Source of the DNA: an uncultured Pseudomonadota bacterium | Lineage (GTDB): Bacteria; Myxococcota_A; Polyangia; Nannocystales; Nannocystaceae | Direction: 5' to 3' | Assembly: GCA_913061055.1 (NCBI GenBank) | Contig: CAJXVA010000032.1 | Span: forward strand, 1 to 37,080 | Length of the DNA stretch: 37,080 bases | In this document: piece after piece, positions 1 through 8,586 of the stretch | How the letters are laid out: each line of letters opens with the position of its first letter | Numbering within the stretch: position 1 is the first letter of the stretch | Made by a program: the position numbers and the translations under genes | The notes under the pieces: model-generated | What the model was told of the DNA's origin: nothing | Database searches by the model: none | The model's input: only the letters and a program-made list of their open reading frames with translations

Positions 1-295
1 ATGCCGTCGTTCCTCATCGGTTGCTTGTGCCCGACAAACGCCCTCTTCGTGCCTTCGCCTGGACTCTGGTGACACCCATCTGACCATTCCACCGGATTGG
101 GGACGGCCCCTCGTCTGCAAAGGAAACCTCTCGGTTTCCCTCGCGGCGGGAGCGGAGCTCCCTTCGCTCACCTGGAGCGATTCGCGGAAGTGCCGAGTGA
201 ATCCGCAGGATTCGCGGAGCACCCTTCCAGGTTCGGGCTGCGCCCTCGCTGAGATCGTGGGATGCGCTCTTGTCTGTCCCGTAGGGGCCAACGAC
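1..295. other. No convincing gene; small hairpins and short repeats
   Basis: I see no reading frame with protein-like composition here. The stretch holds a 7-bp hairpin (122-128 with 133-139), a 6-bp hairpin (148-153 with 157-162) and a direct repeat GATTCGCGGA at 179-188 and 209-218. A partial inverted copy lies between the two repeats, near 199-206. None is followed by a T run. It may be a degenerate intergenic repeat, but nothing here identifies a family. Confidence 0.4.
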
Positions 296-326
296 AAAGC
301 GCGCACCCTCGAGGAAGGTGCGCGCT
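296..326 (-). terminator. Rho-independent terminator of the MscS gene
   Basis: GCGCGCACC at 299-307 pairs perfectly with GGTGCGCGC at 317-325, and the A298/T326 pair extends the stem. Read on the minus strand, the hairpin lies about 40 bases after the mscS-type stop codon and is followed by a short TTT. The T run is short, so the call is moderate. Confidence 0.6.
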
Positions 327-365
327 GGGTGGCGAGCCCACGGAGGGACTCGGCGTGTACCTGCT

Positions 366-1175
366 TCAGGCCGTGGGAGCCTGGTGCATCACGACTTGGT
401 CGAATGGGATCTCGATGCCGGCTTCGTTGAGGGCGTTGTAGACGGCGACTCGAGTGCCACCGGTGACTGCGAGCCAGTCGGCGGACTTGGCCCAGGTGAA
501 CACGGTGTAGTTCACCGAGCTGGCGCCGAAGCTGGTCAGGGCTGCGGCGGCCGCGGGATCGGGAAGGACATCCTCGACGCTGCCGGCGGCCTTGATCAAG
601 ATGTCCATCACGTCGGTCGGCTTGCTGCCGTAGGCGACGCCGATCTCCACGCCGACCCGGCGGGTGCCGAGCACGGTGAGGTTGACGATGCTGCCGCCGG
701 TCGCCTGAGCGTTTGGAATGATGATCTTCTGGTTGTCGGGGCTGATCATCGTGGTGGCGAACAGCCCGATCTCGTCGACCTTTCCGGTGTGGCCGGCGGC
801 CGTGATGACGTCACCGATCGTGAAGGGCCGGAAGATCAACACCATCACGCCGGAGGCGAAGTTGGCGAGGCTGCCCTGCAAGGCGAGACCGACCGCGAGT
901 GCGGCGGAGCCGAGGATGGCGATGAGGCTGGTGGTCTCGACACCAACGGCGCCCAGTGCCGCCACGACGGTTGCGGCGAGCACCCCGTATTGGATCAGCG
1001 AGGCCAAGAAGCGGGACACCGCCTCGTCGAGTTTGCGCTTGCGGAACAGCGCAAGACTGAGGGAGTTGGCCCACTTCGCTGCGATCCAACCGACAACGAA
1101 GATCAGGATCGCTTTGGCGGCGCCTACGATGAGGCCGCTGTAGGGGGCGAGAGATTCGGGGAGCAGGCTCTCCAT
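366..1175 (-). CDS. MscS-family mechanosensitive ion channel
   Basis: A 269-residue small-conductance mechanosensitive channel of the inner membrane, expected to release solutes on hypo-osmotic shock. Three hydrophobic segments are visible (about residues 12-35, 58-80 and 84-115). The third is the Ala/Gly-rich pore helix, with the family signature around LALQGSLANFASG followed by FRPFTIGDVI. After it come the beta domain (DNQKIIIPN) and a short alpha/beta C-terminal domain. The length is near that of the minimal family members such as E. coli MscS (286 residues). The ATG start gives an N terminus directly ahead of TM1. The gene appears monocistronic, with its own terminator downstream. Family assignment is secure; the ion preference cannot be read from the sequence. 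Confidence 0.93.
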   Translation of the reverse strand: MESLLPESLAPYSGLIVGAAKAILIFVVGWIAAKWANSLSLALFRKRKLDEAVSRFLASLIQYGVLAATVVAALGAVGVETTSLIAILGSAALAVGLALQGSLANFASGVMVLIFRPFTIGDVITAAGHTGKVDEIGLFATTMISPDNQKIIIPNAQATGGSIVNLTVLGTRRVGVEIGVAYGSKPTDVMDILIKAAGSVEDVLPDPAAAAALTSFGASSVNYTVFTWAKSADWLAVTGGTRVAVYNALNEAGIEIPFDQVVMHQAPTA

Positions 1176-1215
1176 GAGCCGGTGTGTATGCCACGTCGCG
1201 GGGACTGTCCACTGG

Positions 1216-2910
1216 TCAGCGGTAGGGCCCCCGATGCCGCATGAATCGCCGACTCATCGTCAGCAGTTCTTCGACCGTCTTGACCAGGTCGAGCACCCGA
1301 GGGACCGGAGCTTCGAGCTCTGCGTGGGTTGATTCCGCACTGATCTGTAGCAGTCGGACACACTTGGGGAGTTCTGTCTCAAACGGGGCATCGGACCCCG
1401 CGTGCCAGACCGTTCGGTGCTTGCGTCCGATCATCTCCGGGGCGAACACATCGATGGCGGTGTGGTCGGGCTGCCCGGTGGGTTTGAACTGCGTGCGTAC
1501 TTCGACCCGATGACCGTCCCACTCTGCCGTGAGCGCGAACGAGCCCACGTGGAGTTCAGCACCCAAACGATGCGCGGCTTCTCGCCAGTCATCGAGTTGG
1601 TGTTCGAGCGCCAGCGGTGGCGGAAGCTGGGCCCGGGCATCTTCGATGGCGAGCGCGATGTGATGGAGCCGTTCTGCGAATCGCATGAGCGGGCCCACGT
1701 TTCGGTCGCCACGTTTGTCGAAGCGCATCCGGGTGTCGTCGATGTCCAAGACTCGCAGGTCGCGGAGATCGTCGCCCAGCGCTGCCTGAAGGGCCTCGAG
1801 CTGTCGCCGCTCGCGGGCCTTGAGCTGACCGCCACGCCAGCTGAGCCCGAGCCCCAGGTCGACGAAGTGGATCTCTCCGACCACCCAGGAGCCCGTTCTG
1901 CGGGATTCGGGAAACAATCGGACGTCGGTCTTGCCGACGGTTCTGCGCAAGAAGCCCTCCGCAAAGTCGAACCCGCTGCGCCGTCCGGCTTCACGCCAGA
2001 CGAGCTGCTGTCGTCGAGAGCCGACCGCTGGGGGGAGGGATTCGATCTCCTCCTCGCCGGGCCTGCGGTGGCGGACATGGACGGGGACCATCATGCTCGG
2101 GTCCGTCGTCCAGGCGATGACGGCTTCGACTTGCAGGCGCCACGAGAGCGCGACTCGGCGGTGTTCAAAGCCGACCGCGAGGTTCGGTGGGAGCCGCAGG
2201 TTGAGCGGGACCACGTCCAGGCTCTCCTCGCCGTCGGGTGCGATCTCGAGGTTCCACTGGGCAACGCGGACGAAGTGCTCGACCGCGCCCAAGAATCCGG
2301 TCACCCGCTCGACCGCCCAGAGCGTGGTCTGCAGCTGCTCGTAGTTCGACGCGTCGACCCCTGCGAGGGCGACTGAGCCTCGGACCCGGCCTCCGGGCTC
2401 GAGCTCGTGCGAACTCAGGGAGAGTTCGAAGTACGGCATGCCGGTGTGTGGCCCCTCGAGGGCGGACACGAACACCTGCCGCTTCGTACTTGGGGGCCTG
2501 GGCGGATCAACGCCGCGCACGTTGAGCACGAAGCGCGCTTTCGCGGCCGGCCACCAAGGAATGTCGACGCAAACTCGCGCCGTGTAGCTCACCTCAACGT
2601 GCCGTCCTCGATAGCTGTTGGGTACCGGCGGTGGGAACTTGAACCGGACGTCGAACGCGTGCTCTCCCTCGCCCAGCTCCCCGTGGGCAAACGGGCTGGA
2701 GGTCGCACGAAAGAACACCGAGGATTCTCCATGACGTCCGTACTGGCTCTGCGTGTACCAGGACTCCTCCCCGATGAACTCGACGACGACCGAGGTCACG
2801 GGGAGCGGAGCTGGGCACCGGAGCACGACGCGCGCGGTGTACTCACGCCCGGCGTCGATGAGGCGCGGCGCGTACAGAGACACATCGGGGCGTGTCTTGA
2901 GAAGACCCAC
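1216..2910 (-). CDS. Bacterial arrestin-fold protein with uncharacterised C-terminal half
   Basis: 564 residues with a GTG start. The first ~290 residues look like two arrestin-type beta sandwiches. The N domain ends with the characteristic run of a proline-rich turn (FPPPVPNSYRG), then a Y-T-A-R-V strand and DIPWW, as in arrestin/Vps26/Spo0M proteins. A second domain begins near residue 155 (ELEPGGRVRGSV). Residues ~330-564 carry no motif I recognise; they include charged helical stretches near 365-440. There is no signal peptide or membrane segment, so the protein is probably cytoplasmic. Known bacterial arrestin-fold proteins (Spo0M family) are poorly understood, so no function is assigned. 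The arrestin assignment rests on motif pattern only. Confidence 0.65.
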   Translation of the reverse strand: MGLLKTRPDVSLYAPRLIDAGREYTARVVLRCPAPLPVTSVVVEFIGEESWYTQSQYGRHGESSVFFRATSSPFAHGELGEGEHAFDVRFKFPPPVPNSYRGRHVEVSYTARVCVDIPWWPAAKARFVLNVRGVDPPRPPSTKRQVFVSALEGPHTGMPYFELSLSSHELEPGGRVRGSVALAGVDASNYEQLQTTLWAVERVTGFLGAVEHFVRVAQWNLEIAPDGEESLDVVPLNLRLPPNLAVGFEHRRVALSWRLQVEAVIAWTTDPSMMVPVHVRHRRPGEEEIESLPPAVGSRRQQLVWREAGRRSGFDFAEGFLRRTVGKTDVRLFPESRRTGSWVVGEIHFVDLGLGLSWRGGQLKARERRQLEALQAALGDDLRDLRVLDIDDTRMRFDKRGDRNVGPLMRFAERLHHIALAIEDARAQLPPPLALEHQLDDWREAAHRLGAELHVGSFALTAEWDGHRVEVRTQFKPTGQPDHTAIDVFAPEMIGRKHRTVWHAGSDAPFETELPKCVRLLQISAESTHAELEAPVPRVLDLVKTVEELLTMSRRFMRHRGPYR

Positions 2911-3303
2911 CAGCTCTTAGCGTAGCAGCCCGTCGTCTCGAGTGGGATCGAGTCGTGGGCGGGGGCGTCTGGGATCCTCCGCTCCTAGGTCAGGCGGAGA
3001 GCGCCCAGGCTCCGACACCACCCAGCATGCCCGCGAGCAGGACCGCACTCAGCACACCCATCGCGCGGATGATGACGGATATCGACGGAGCCGCACCACC
3101 CCCTTGGTCGGGCGTCGGAGAGCGTCGCGCCCAACGCAGTGCCTGGTCTGGGCGGATTGTCCACACACCGGTCCGAGCCGCTGTGGGTTCATCTCGCACG
3201 GCGGGAAGCTCGCCACTGAGGTCGGTGAGTGCTGGGGACACAGTGTTTCGTATCGGCCGGATTCCGGACACCTTGAGGGGGAAGCGCGCAACGGAGCCGG
3301 AGA
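2911..3303. other. Intergenic stretch with a possible small membrane-anchored ORF
   Basis: This lies between the GTG of the arrestin-like gene and the stop of the metzincin gene. A minus-strand frame runs open through it and ends at 2990. Its last ~30 residues form a hydrophobic segment (IIRAMGVLSAVLLAGMLGGV). A GTG near 3230 could start a protein of about 80 residues. Third-codon G+C is only moderately high. Either a small tail-anchored protein or the frameshifted tail of the metzincin is possible; neither is proven. Confidence 0.3.
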
Positions 3304-4389
3304 TCAGCGAAAAATGGCCTCGTAGGCGACCGTTCGCTTCATGGCACCGGTGCCATCGATGGTGCGAGCGACGAACTTGTACGACCCCGTGCGTACCGGG
3401 ATACTGAAGATGTACTCGCTGCCTCGGCGCACGCAGGTGAAGGGGCGTGCGGGATTCTTCTCGCCGCAGGTCAGCTTCCGGGCCCGACGGTCGTACCAGA
3501 TGAGCTCGACCTTCTTGATGCCGTCGGGGTCTCGTGCATCGACCTTGACCGTGTATGAGGAGTTCGCGGTCGCAGGCCCCACTTTCACGCTCAGCGAGGG
3601 TGTGGGCGGGCGGCTCTGCGTCGGACGCCGGACGAGAGTGGATCGGTGCGGTTGCACGGACCGCGGAGCCTGTCGCGTACCGACGAGCGCTGCGAGTGTT
3701 CCCCAGGTGTTCTGAGAACCATGGCCGTCGGCGCATGGGCGGTCACCCCATTCGCCGCACCGGGCCGCTTCGTCGCGGAACGCCTTGGAGCCGCAAGCCT
3801 CGTAACTCATCACGTCGTTGCATTGACGGCTGTGGTCCAGGCCCATCGTGTGGCCGATCTCGTGGGCCGTGGTGTCGCACAACGACCGCGTGTTGCTGTG
3901 GGGCGTCTGAAACACGAACACGACCGAGGAGGGGAGGACCTTGCCGGTGTATGGCGCGACGCCGCCGACCGTCTCTGCGAGGCCCAGCATCTTTGGATCG
4001 CCGCCCACCATCACGCTGACGTAGTTGCTTCCAGCCGGACGTTCATCGACGATGGTCACGTCGAAGGCACGGAAGTGGTTCTCCACGCACGTGGTGAATT
4101 GTTGCCACTGTCGGTCACTGCCTCGGTACGCAGGGACGTCGGCGACGGAGACGCCGCTGCGCCGCAGCACGCCCGAACGCGCCTGGGACGGATCGTCTTC
4201 ACCGGCAAACACCCGACCTCCGTCGCGGTGCAGATACACAGTGACCGGCGTCGGTCCACCGCGGAGGGTGCGAGGAAGGTCGCGAAGATCGTCGAGGCCG
4301 AAGCCGTTCCTCTTCGCCAGCGCTGCCGTCGCCGTGCTTGCCACAGCGACCGCAAGGACCGAACTCAGAAGTGCACCAACTCTCGACAC
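3304..4389 (-). CDS. Secreted metzincin-type zinc metallopeptidase
   Basis: 361 residues with a GTG start and an N-terminal signal peptide (hydrophobic 6-24, Ala-rich cleavage region). The zinc site HEIGHTMGLDH is at residues 176-186, giving H176, E177, H180 and H186. A Met-turn follows (DVMSYEACG, M194). Paired cysteines suggest an oxidising, extracytoplasmic location. Residues ~265-361 look like an Ig-like beta domain (DPDGIKKVELIWYD), a common binding module of secreted myxobacterial proteases. Substrate unknown. No C-terminal sorting tail is present in this frame, but a hydrophobic tail occurs in another frame just downstream. Metzincin class is clear; the exact MEROPS family is not. Confidence 0.85.
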   Translation of the reverse strand: MSRVGALLSSVLAVAVASTATAALAKRNGFGLDDLRDLPRTLRGGPTPVTVYLHRDGGRVFAGEDDPSQARSGVLRRSGVSVADVPAYRGSDRQWQQFTTCVENHFRAFDVTIVDERPAGSNYVSVMVGGDPKMLGLAETVGGVAPYTGKVLPSSVVFVFQTPHSNTRSLCDTTAHEIGHTMGLDHSRQCNDVMSYEACGSKAFRDEAARCGEWGDRPCADGHGSQNTWGTLAALVGTRQAPRSVQPHRSTLVRRPTQSRPPTPSLSVKVGPATANSSYTVKVDARDPDGIKKVELIWYDRRARKLTCGEKNPARPFTCVRRGSEYIFSIPVRTGSYKFVARTIDGTGAMKRTVAYEAIFR

Positions 4390-4486
4390 GCTACTCAGAC
4401 GCGACCGGAGGGGGACCGATTCGTGAGCGCTCTGTGAACGGGGGGATACCCCGGGGCGAAGCGCCCCCGCGGCGGGGTGTCACCCC

Positions 4487-5209
4487 TTAGCAGCGCGGTA
4501 CGGAGAAGCTCATGCCGTTGAGGTCGACATTGGTGGGTCCGATCCCATCGCCCTCGAAGACCAACTCGACTCCATTGTCATCGATGGCCTCGACGATGAT
4601 CGTGAAGCCGTCCAGCGTACCGCCGGTCCCACCGCAGATCCCTCCGGCGTCGGGCGTGCCTTGTTCGCCGTAGAAGCCGTCGACCTCCCCGTCGGTGTAG
4701 GTCCCGGTCGTTTGCTGCCCAGGGGTGAGGACGAGTGTGACGGTCCACGTCTGGCAGGGATCCGATGCGTTCGGGTCGCCGCAGGTGCCGGCGGTGATAC
4801 CGATGGTGATGAGCAGGTCGTCAGGGTCGCCCTCGGGTCCGGTCCCCACCTCCGAGCCGATCGTATCGACCGTGTCGGTTGTGTCCCCGCTGGGCAGGTC
4901 GCCGCGCCGGATCGCGAACGAGGTCATCTCGGCCTCGGCGGTATCCTCAGTGGAGGAACTCGCCGCGGGTGCAGTTGAAGACCCTGCGGGCGAGGAGGAC
5001 GAGGAGGACGTGTTGGGCAGGGGCTCTTCGGTCGAAGCGTCGGTCGTCGATGTTGCGCTCGACCCCGCACCGGCCTGCTGCAGGTTCCCGACAGGCGTGG
5101 GGACCGAACAGCCGACGAAGACACCGGACGACAAGAGCAGCGCGAACCGCGACACGGCCTCAAGCATAGATGAGGTTGGGCGCTGGTCAACTCGTCGAAG
5201 CTCGGTCAT
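4487..5209 (-). CDS. Ser/Thr-rich lipoprotein
   Basis: 240 residues. A signal peptide ends in a lipobox-like SSGVFVGC (Cys at residue 34 from the first Met). A long Ser/Thr/Glu low-complexity linker follows (about 45-95), then a compact domain with paired cysteines (TCGDPNASDPCQ, GGICGGTGG, terminal PRC). The start at 5209 overlaps the stop of the upstream glycosyltransferase gene as ATGA, indicating translational coupling. An internal Met at residue 15 would give a shorter, more typical signal peptide. Such Ser-rich linkers are typical of Nannocystis-type lipoproteins (established pattern, recalled). Function unknown. Confidence 0.8.
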   Translation of the reverse strand: MTELRRVDQRPTSSMLEAVSRFALLLSSGVFVGCSVPTPVGNLQQAGAGSSATSTTDASTEEPLPNTSSSSSSPAGSSTAPAASSSTEDTAEAEMTSFAIRRGDLPSGDTTDTVDTIGSEVGTGPEGDPDDLLITIGITAGTCGDPNASDPCQTWTVTLVLTPGQQTTGTYTDGEVDGFYGEQGTPDAGGICGGTGGTLDGFTIIVEAIDDNGVELVFEGDGIGPTNVDLNGMSFSVPRC

Positions 5210-6732
5210 CGGCTCCGGTACTCCTTGACGAGGATCGCCCGACGCCCGAAGACCTCGTTATCACGCGACCGGTAGCGTGCGCGGCCCATCGTCCGCATGA
5301 CTCGATTGAGGGTCGTCTGCCGCTCCTTGTTGGAGATGTGCGACCACACCACGAAGACCTGCGCTGGCTCCTCATCCTGCAGGCGGGCGAGCAAGGCCTC
5401 GGCATCGTCGGACACGACCTCGGCGTCGCTCACGGGGTAGACGCGGAGCGTAGGCCACAGGATTTCGTGTGGAACGACCACGATGAGGGCGCCTGGATCG
5501 CTGCGCTCGGCGATCCACGCGGACGCTTCATTCCAAGGCTCGAACGACCGAGCACGTGCTCGCTTGCGGAGCTTCTTGGCGTGGCGTTGCCCAAGCATGC
5601 GAGAGGGCACACCGCCCAGCGCGACGCCGACGACAAGCAGGACCGCGACGGGGACCCGAGACGTCCAGCGTTGGGGGAGCCGGCCCGGCGCCGCAACCAA
5701 CGCTCCCACGCCGGCAGATGCGATCAGACCAACGACGCCCACCGACGGGAAGAAGTACCGAAGCACGATGAAGTGCGAGGGGGCCCGAACGAGGAGGGGG
5801 ACGACCGGGAGAAGTGCGACGAGCAGACCCAGGACGAGGAGTCCACGGCGACGCCCCGGGGTGAGCACAACCGCGGCGCCCATCAGCGCCGGAACGGTCC
5901 ACGTGTACTCTGCGAGCGACACCAAGGCGTGTGTCATGCGCTCGAGTCCCTTGGCGGCTCCCGGCGCTGATGCGAACCGTGCGGTGTCGTCTCCGGTGAC
6001 CGCAATGCCTACGGCGATCGCCAGGGGCAAGATGAGCAGCGCGGCGAGGACCGATGCGCGCAGGAGTTCGCTTCGGGCCCGCGGATCCCGCCCACGGGTC
6101 AGTACCCACAGCGCGGCGGCCAGCGGCACGACAAACGTTGCGGCGAGCAAGTGCATGCCGACCATCGCTGCGACGCACAGCGCGAGGCCCCACGCGGCCG
6201 CGCGTCGCCACCGAGCGTCGCCCCAGTAGCCGAGCACCCGGGCACCGCAAGCGATGGCGACGGCCGAGAGAAGCAGCAGCAGCGTGTAGCCGCGGGCTTG
6301 GTCGGCGTACTTGAGCAGGTACGGCAGCGTCGGCCACATCCACGCCCCGGTGATGGCAGCGACCCACCCGAACATCCGGCCTGACAACATCACGAGCACG
6401 GCGCAGGCCCCGGCAGCCCCCAAGACGGACGGGAGCCGGGCACAGGTCTCATTGACACCGCAGGTCGCCAACATCCCGCGCAGCGCGATCGAGTACATCG
6501 GTGGGTGGACCGAGGTCCCCCGTTCGGTGCGCATCGCGAGCATGTCCGCCCAGGGACGCTGCGCATCGACGACCGAGTATGCCTCGTCCAACCACATCGA
6601 CGTGGCATCGATGCGAGACAGGCCGAGACCGAGACCGACGAGCAGCGATACCGTGGCAAGAACAGCCAACAGTCGAACCGCCTTCGGCGACTCCACCGGC
6701 TTCATCTCGAGCAACGACGCACGCCAGTCCAC
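5206..6732 (-). CDS. GT39/ArnT-like membrane glycosyltransferase
   Basis: 508 residues, GTG start (an ATG nine codons in is an alternative). The protein has about ten or more hydrophobic segments and GT-C fold hallmarks: an acidic motif in the first periplasmic loop (SMWLDEAYS, D49/E50), then HPPMYSIALR and RLPSVLG. These match the dolichyl-phosphate-mannose mannosyltransferase/ArnT family, which moves sugars from polyprenyl phosphate carriers onto acceptors at the outer face of the inner membrane. The soluble C-terminal part (~395-508) is short. The donor and acceptor cannot be inferred. It is coupled by a 4-base overlap to the downstream Ser/Thr-rich lipoprotein, which might be its acceptor, but that is speculation. 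Confidence 0.82.
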   Translation of the reverse strand: MDWRASLLEMKPVESPKAVRLLAVLATVSLLVGLGLGLSRIDATSMWLDEAYSVVDAQRPWADMLAMRTERGTSVHPPMYSIALRGMLATCGVNETCARLPSVLGAAGACAVLVMLSGRMFGWVAAITGAWMWPTLPYLLKYADQARGYTLLLLLSAVAIACGARVLGYWGDARWRRAAAWGLALCVAAMVGMHLLAATFVVPLAAALWVLTRGRDPRARSELLRASVLAALLILPLAIAVGIAVTGDDTARFASAPGAAKGLERMTHALVSLAEYTWTVPALMGAAVVLTPGRRRGLLVLGLLVALLPVVPLLVRAPSHFIVLRYFFPSVGVVGLIASAGVGALVAAPGRLPQRWTSRVPVAVLLVVGVALGGVPSRMLGQRHAKKLRKRARARSFEPWNEASAWIAERSDPGALIVVVPHEILWPTLRVYPVSDAEVVSDDAEALLARLQDEEPAQVFVVWSHISNKERQTTLNRVMRTMGRARYRSRDNEVFGRRAILVKEYRSR

Positions 6733-6787
6733 GGCGGCCTGACACTACAACGTCTGCTCCGGGCCCGGTGGTTTCGAGTTGTCGCCC

Positions 6788-7429
6788 CTACAGAACCGCA
6801 AGGATGTCTTCGGGGCTCGTCGCCCAGTGGTCTGGCCGAGACGGCTCGAGGGCGGCGCGGTCGCGAAATCCCCATGTCACCGCGACACTCCGCACGCCCG
6901 CCGCACGCGCGGCTTGCATGTCTACGGAGGTGTCTCCTACGTACACCGCAGCGGAGGGCGAGACCCCCAGCGTGGCGCAGGCGGTGAGGATCCCGGTGGG
7001 GTCCGGCTTGCGCGGGATATCTCGAGACTCCCCCGCCACGAAGCCGAACGGCACCTCGGGGAACAGCTCGCGGACGATGTGAGTCGTCATCTCGTGAGGT
7101 TTGTTGCTGACGACTCCCAGCGGGACTCGGCGCCGGGCAAGGGTCTGAAGCAGCTCCGCGATGCCTGTGAAGGGCCGCGTCCGGTCGGTCGAGTGTTGTT
7201 GGTAGTGGGTTCGGATCGCCGCCAAGAGGGACGCAACACGGGCCGCAGTGGCGTGAGCTCCGAGGGCTCGCTCCACCAACACGCCGATTCCGTGCCCGAC
7301 GAAGCCCCGGACGGCGTTCTGCGTGTGGGTGGGCAGGCCGGCTGCGGCCAGGCAGACGTTCGTGGACGCGGCGATGTCCGCGAGCGAGTCCACCAACGTC
7401 CCATCGAGGTCGAACACAACGGCTGCCAT
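6788..7429 (-). CDS. gph: HAD-superfamily phosphatase, phosphoglycolate phosphatase-like
   Basis: 213 residues. HAD motif I is at the N terminus (VVFDLDGTLVD, nucleophile D7, acid/base D9), followed by an alpha-helical C1-type cap. Motif II is GVVSNKP with a Ser/Thr-type residue. Motif III lysine lies near RKPDPTG, and motif IV acids lie in AVYVGDTSVD. Order and length match Gph-like enzymes that dephosphorylate 2-phosphoglycolate. Closely related enzymes act on pyrophosphate or sugar phosphates, so the substrate is inferred. It is transcribed divergently from the OmpA-type lipoprotein gene. Confidence 0.85.
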   Translation of the reverse strand: MAAVVFDLDGTLVDSLADIAASTNVCLAAAGLPTHTQNAVRGFVGHGIGVLVERALGAHATAARVASLLAAIRTHYQQHSTDRTRPFTGIAELLQTLARRRVPLGVVSNKPHEMTTHIVRELFPEVPFGFVAGESRDIPRKPDPTGILTACATLGVSPSAAVYVGDTSVDMQAARAAGVRSVAVTWGFRDRAALEPSRPDHWATSPEDILAVL

Positions 7430-7630
7430 GGATGCAGTCTGGGCTACGAGACGCGCAGTCGCCCGGAAATCGGCGCTGCAGGGCCCCGGCGACCCTCTGC
7501 CCCGGTGGGGCAGCCTGCCTCATAGGACATGTTTGCCGTAGAAGCTTCGAAACCCGCGAGAAGACGGCGGATCCCAGGCGTGACTTCGGCCCTTGCTGCG
7601 GTGGCGAAGCCCGTGCAAGCTTCCCGCGCT

Positions 7631-8488
7631 GTGACCACCCTTCGAACTGCTTTGAAGCTCTCGTCCCTTCTTCTCGCGACCTCCCTCATGGGCATGGTTG
7701 GCGGCTGCAAGAAGCCCGAGTACCCCGTCTGCAAAAAGGACAAGCACTGCAAGGCGGACCTCGGCGAGACGTGCGTCGACGGCACGTGTCAGAACTGCAA
7801 GACCGACGCCGAGTGTGTGGACAAGGGCCCTGAAGGCGCCGCCGCATTCGTGTGTCACGAGTTCCGCTGCATGGACCCCGCCGAAGCTGCTGCGCTCGGC
7901 AACGGTGGCGGCGGCGACGGCGAGCTCAACTCTCCGTGCGCTCAGAAGATGGACTGCTTCGGTGGCCTCGTCTGCACCGCCGGCGCTTGCTCGGCCTGTA
8001 GCGACGACATCGAGTGCTCGCCCGGCACCTGCGAGCTGGCCACCGGCCGTTGCTCGGCCTCGGGTCAGTGCCAGACCGACGACCAGTGCCCCATGGACGA
8101 AATCTGTGACGGCGGCATGTGTGTCTTCTCGGGCGACTACGGTGGCGACGGCGAAGGCAACGGCCCTTGCGGCGTCGATGCCATCTTCTTCGCGTTCGAC
8201 TCCAACAAGCTCACCCCGCAAGCGGAAGAGTCCCTGACCACCGCTGCCGAGTGCATCATCAACGAGAACCGAGGCATCTTCCTCGAGGCGCACGCCGACT
8301 CGCTCGGCACCGAGGAGTACAACATCCTCCTGACCGAGCGTCGTGGCCAGAGCGTCAAAGGTGCACTCTCCGAGAAGGGCGTCCCCGGTGAGCTCATGCA
8401 GGTCATCGCCAAGGGCTCGCTCGAAGCTGCCGGAAGCAACGAGTCCGAGCGCAGCAAAGACCGCCGCGTCGAGCTCATCTGGCAGTAG
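7631..8488 (+). CDS. OmpA/Pal-type lipoprotein with Cys-rich linker
   Basis: 285 residues from a GTG at 7631. I chose this start because it gives a compact lipoprotein signal peptide ending SLMGMVGGC; an ATG at 7529 would add 34 residues. The mature protein has a Cys-rich middle with repeated CxxDxxC-like spacing (about 40-170), Gly-rich spacers, and a C-terminal OmpA domain beginning IFFAFDSNKLTPQAEESL, with YNILLTERRGQSVK and SERSKDRRVE. OmpA domains bind peptidoglycan, so this should tether the outer membrane to the wall. The Cys-rich region resembles the short dickerin-like repeats common in myxobacterial surface lipoproteins. A strong terminator follows. Confidence 0.88.
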   Translation: MTTLRTALKLSSLLLATSLMGMVGGCKKPEYPVCKKDKHCKADLGETCVDGTCQNCKTDAECVDKGPEGAAAFVCHEFRCMDPAEAAALGNGGGGDGELNSPCAQKMDCFGGLVCTAGACSACSDDIECSPGTCELATGRCSASGQCQTDDQCPMDEICDGGMCVFSGDYGGDGEGNGPCGVDAIFFAFDSNKLTPQAEESLTTAAECIINENRGIFLEAHADSLGTEEYNILLTERRGQSVKGALSEKGVPGELMQVIAKGSLEAAGSNESERSKDRRVELIWQ

Positions 8489-8506
8489 GCTGGAGACGCT
8501 GCGAAC

Positions 8507-8540
8507 AAGGGCCCGCCTCTTCGGAGGTTGGGCCCTTCTT
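8507..8540 (+). terminator. Strong Rho-independent terminator
   Basis: AAGGGCCC (8507-8514) pairs with GGGCCCTT (8530-8537). The stem continues as GCCTC/GAGGT, closed by a TTCG tetraloop (8520-8523), with one bulged T. CTT and an AT-rich stretch follow. It lies 19 bases after the OmpA-lipoprotein stop, between convergent genes, and could work in both directions. Confidence 0.88.
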
Positions 8541-8586
8541 CAATTCTACGTCTTCGCAGAACCGGCGCTGCTCGATGGTTGCCGGG

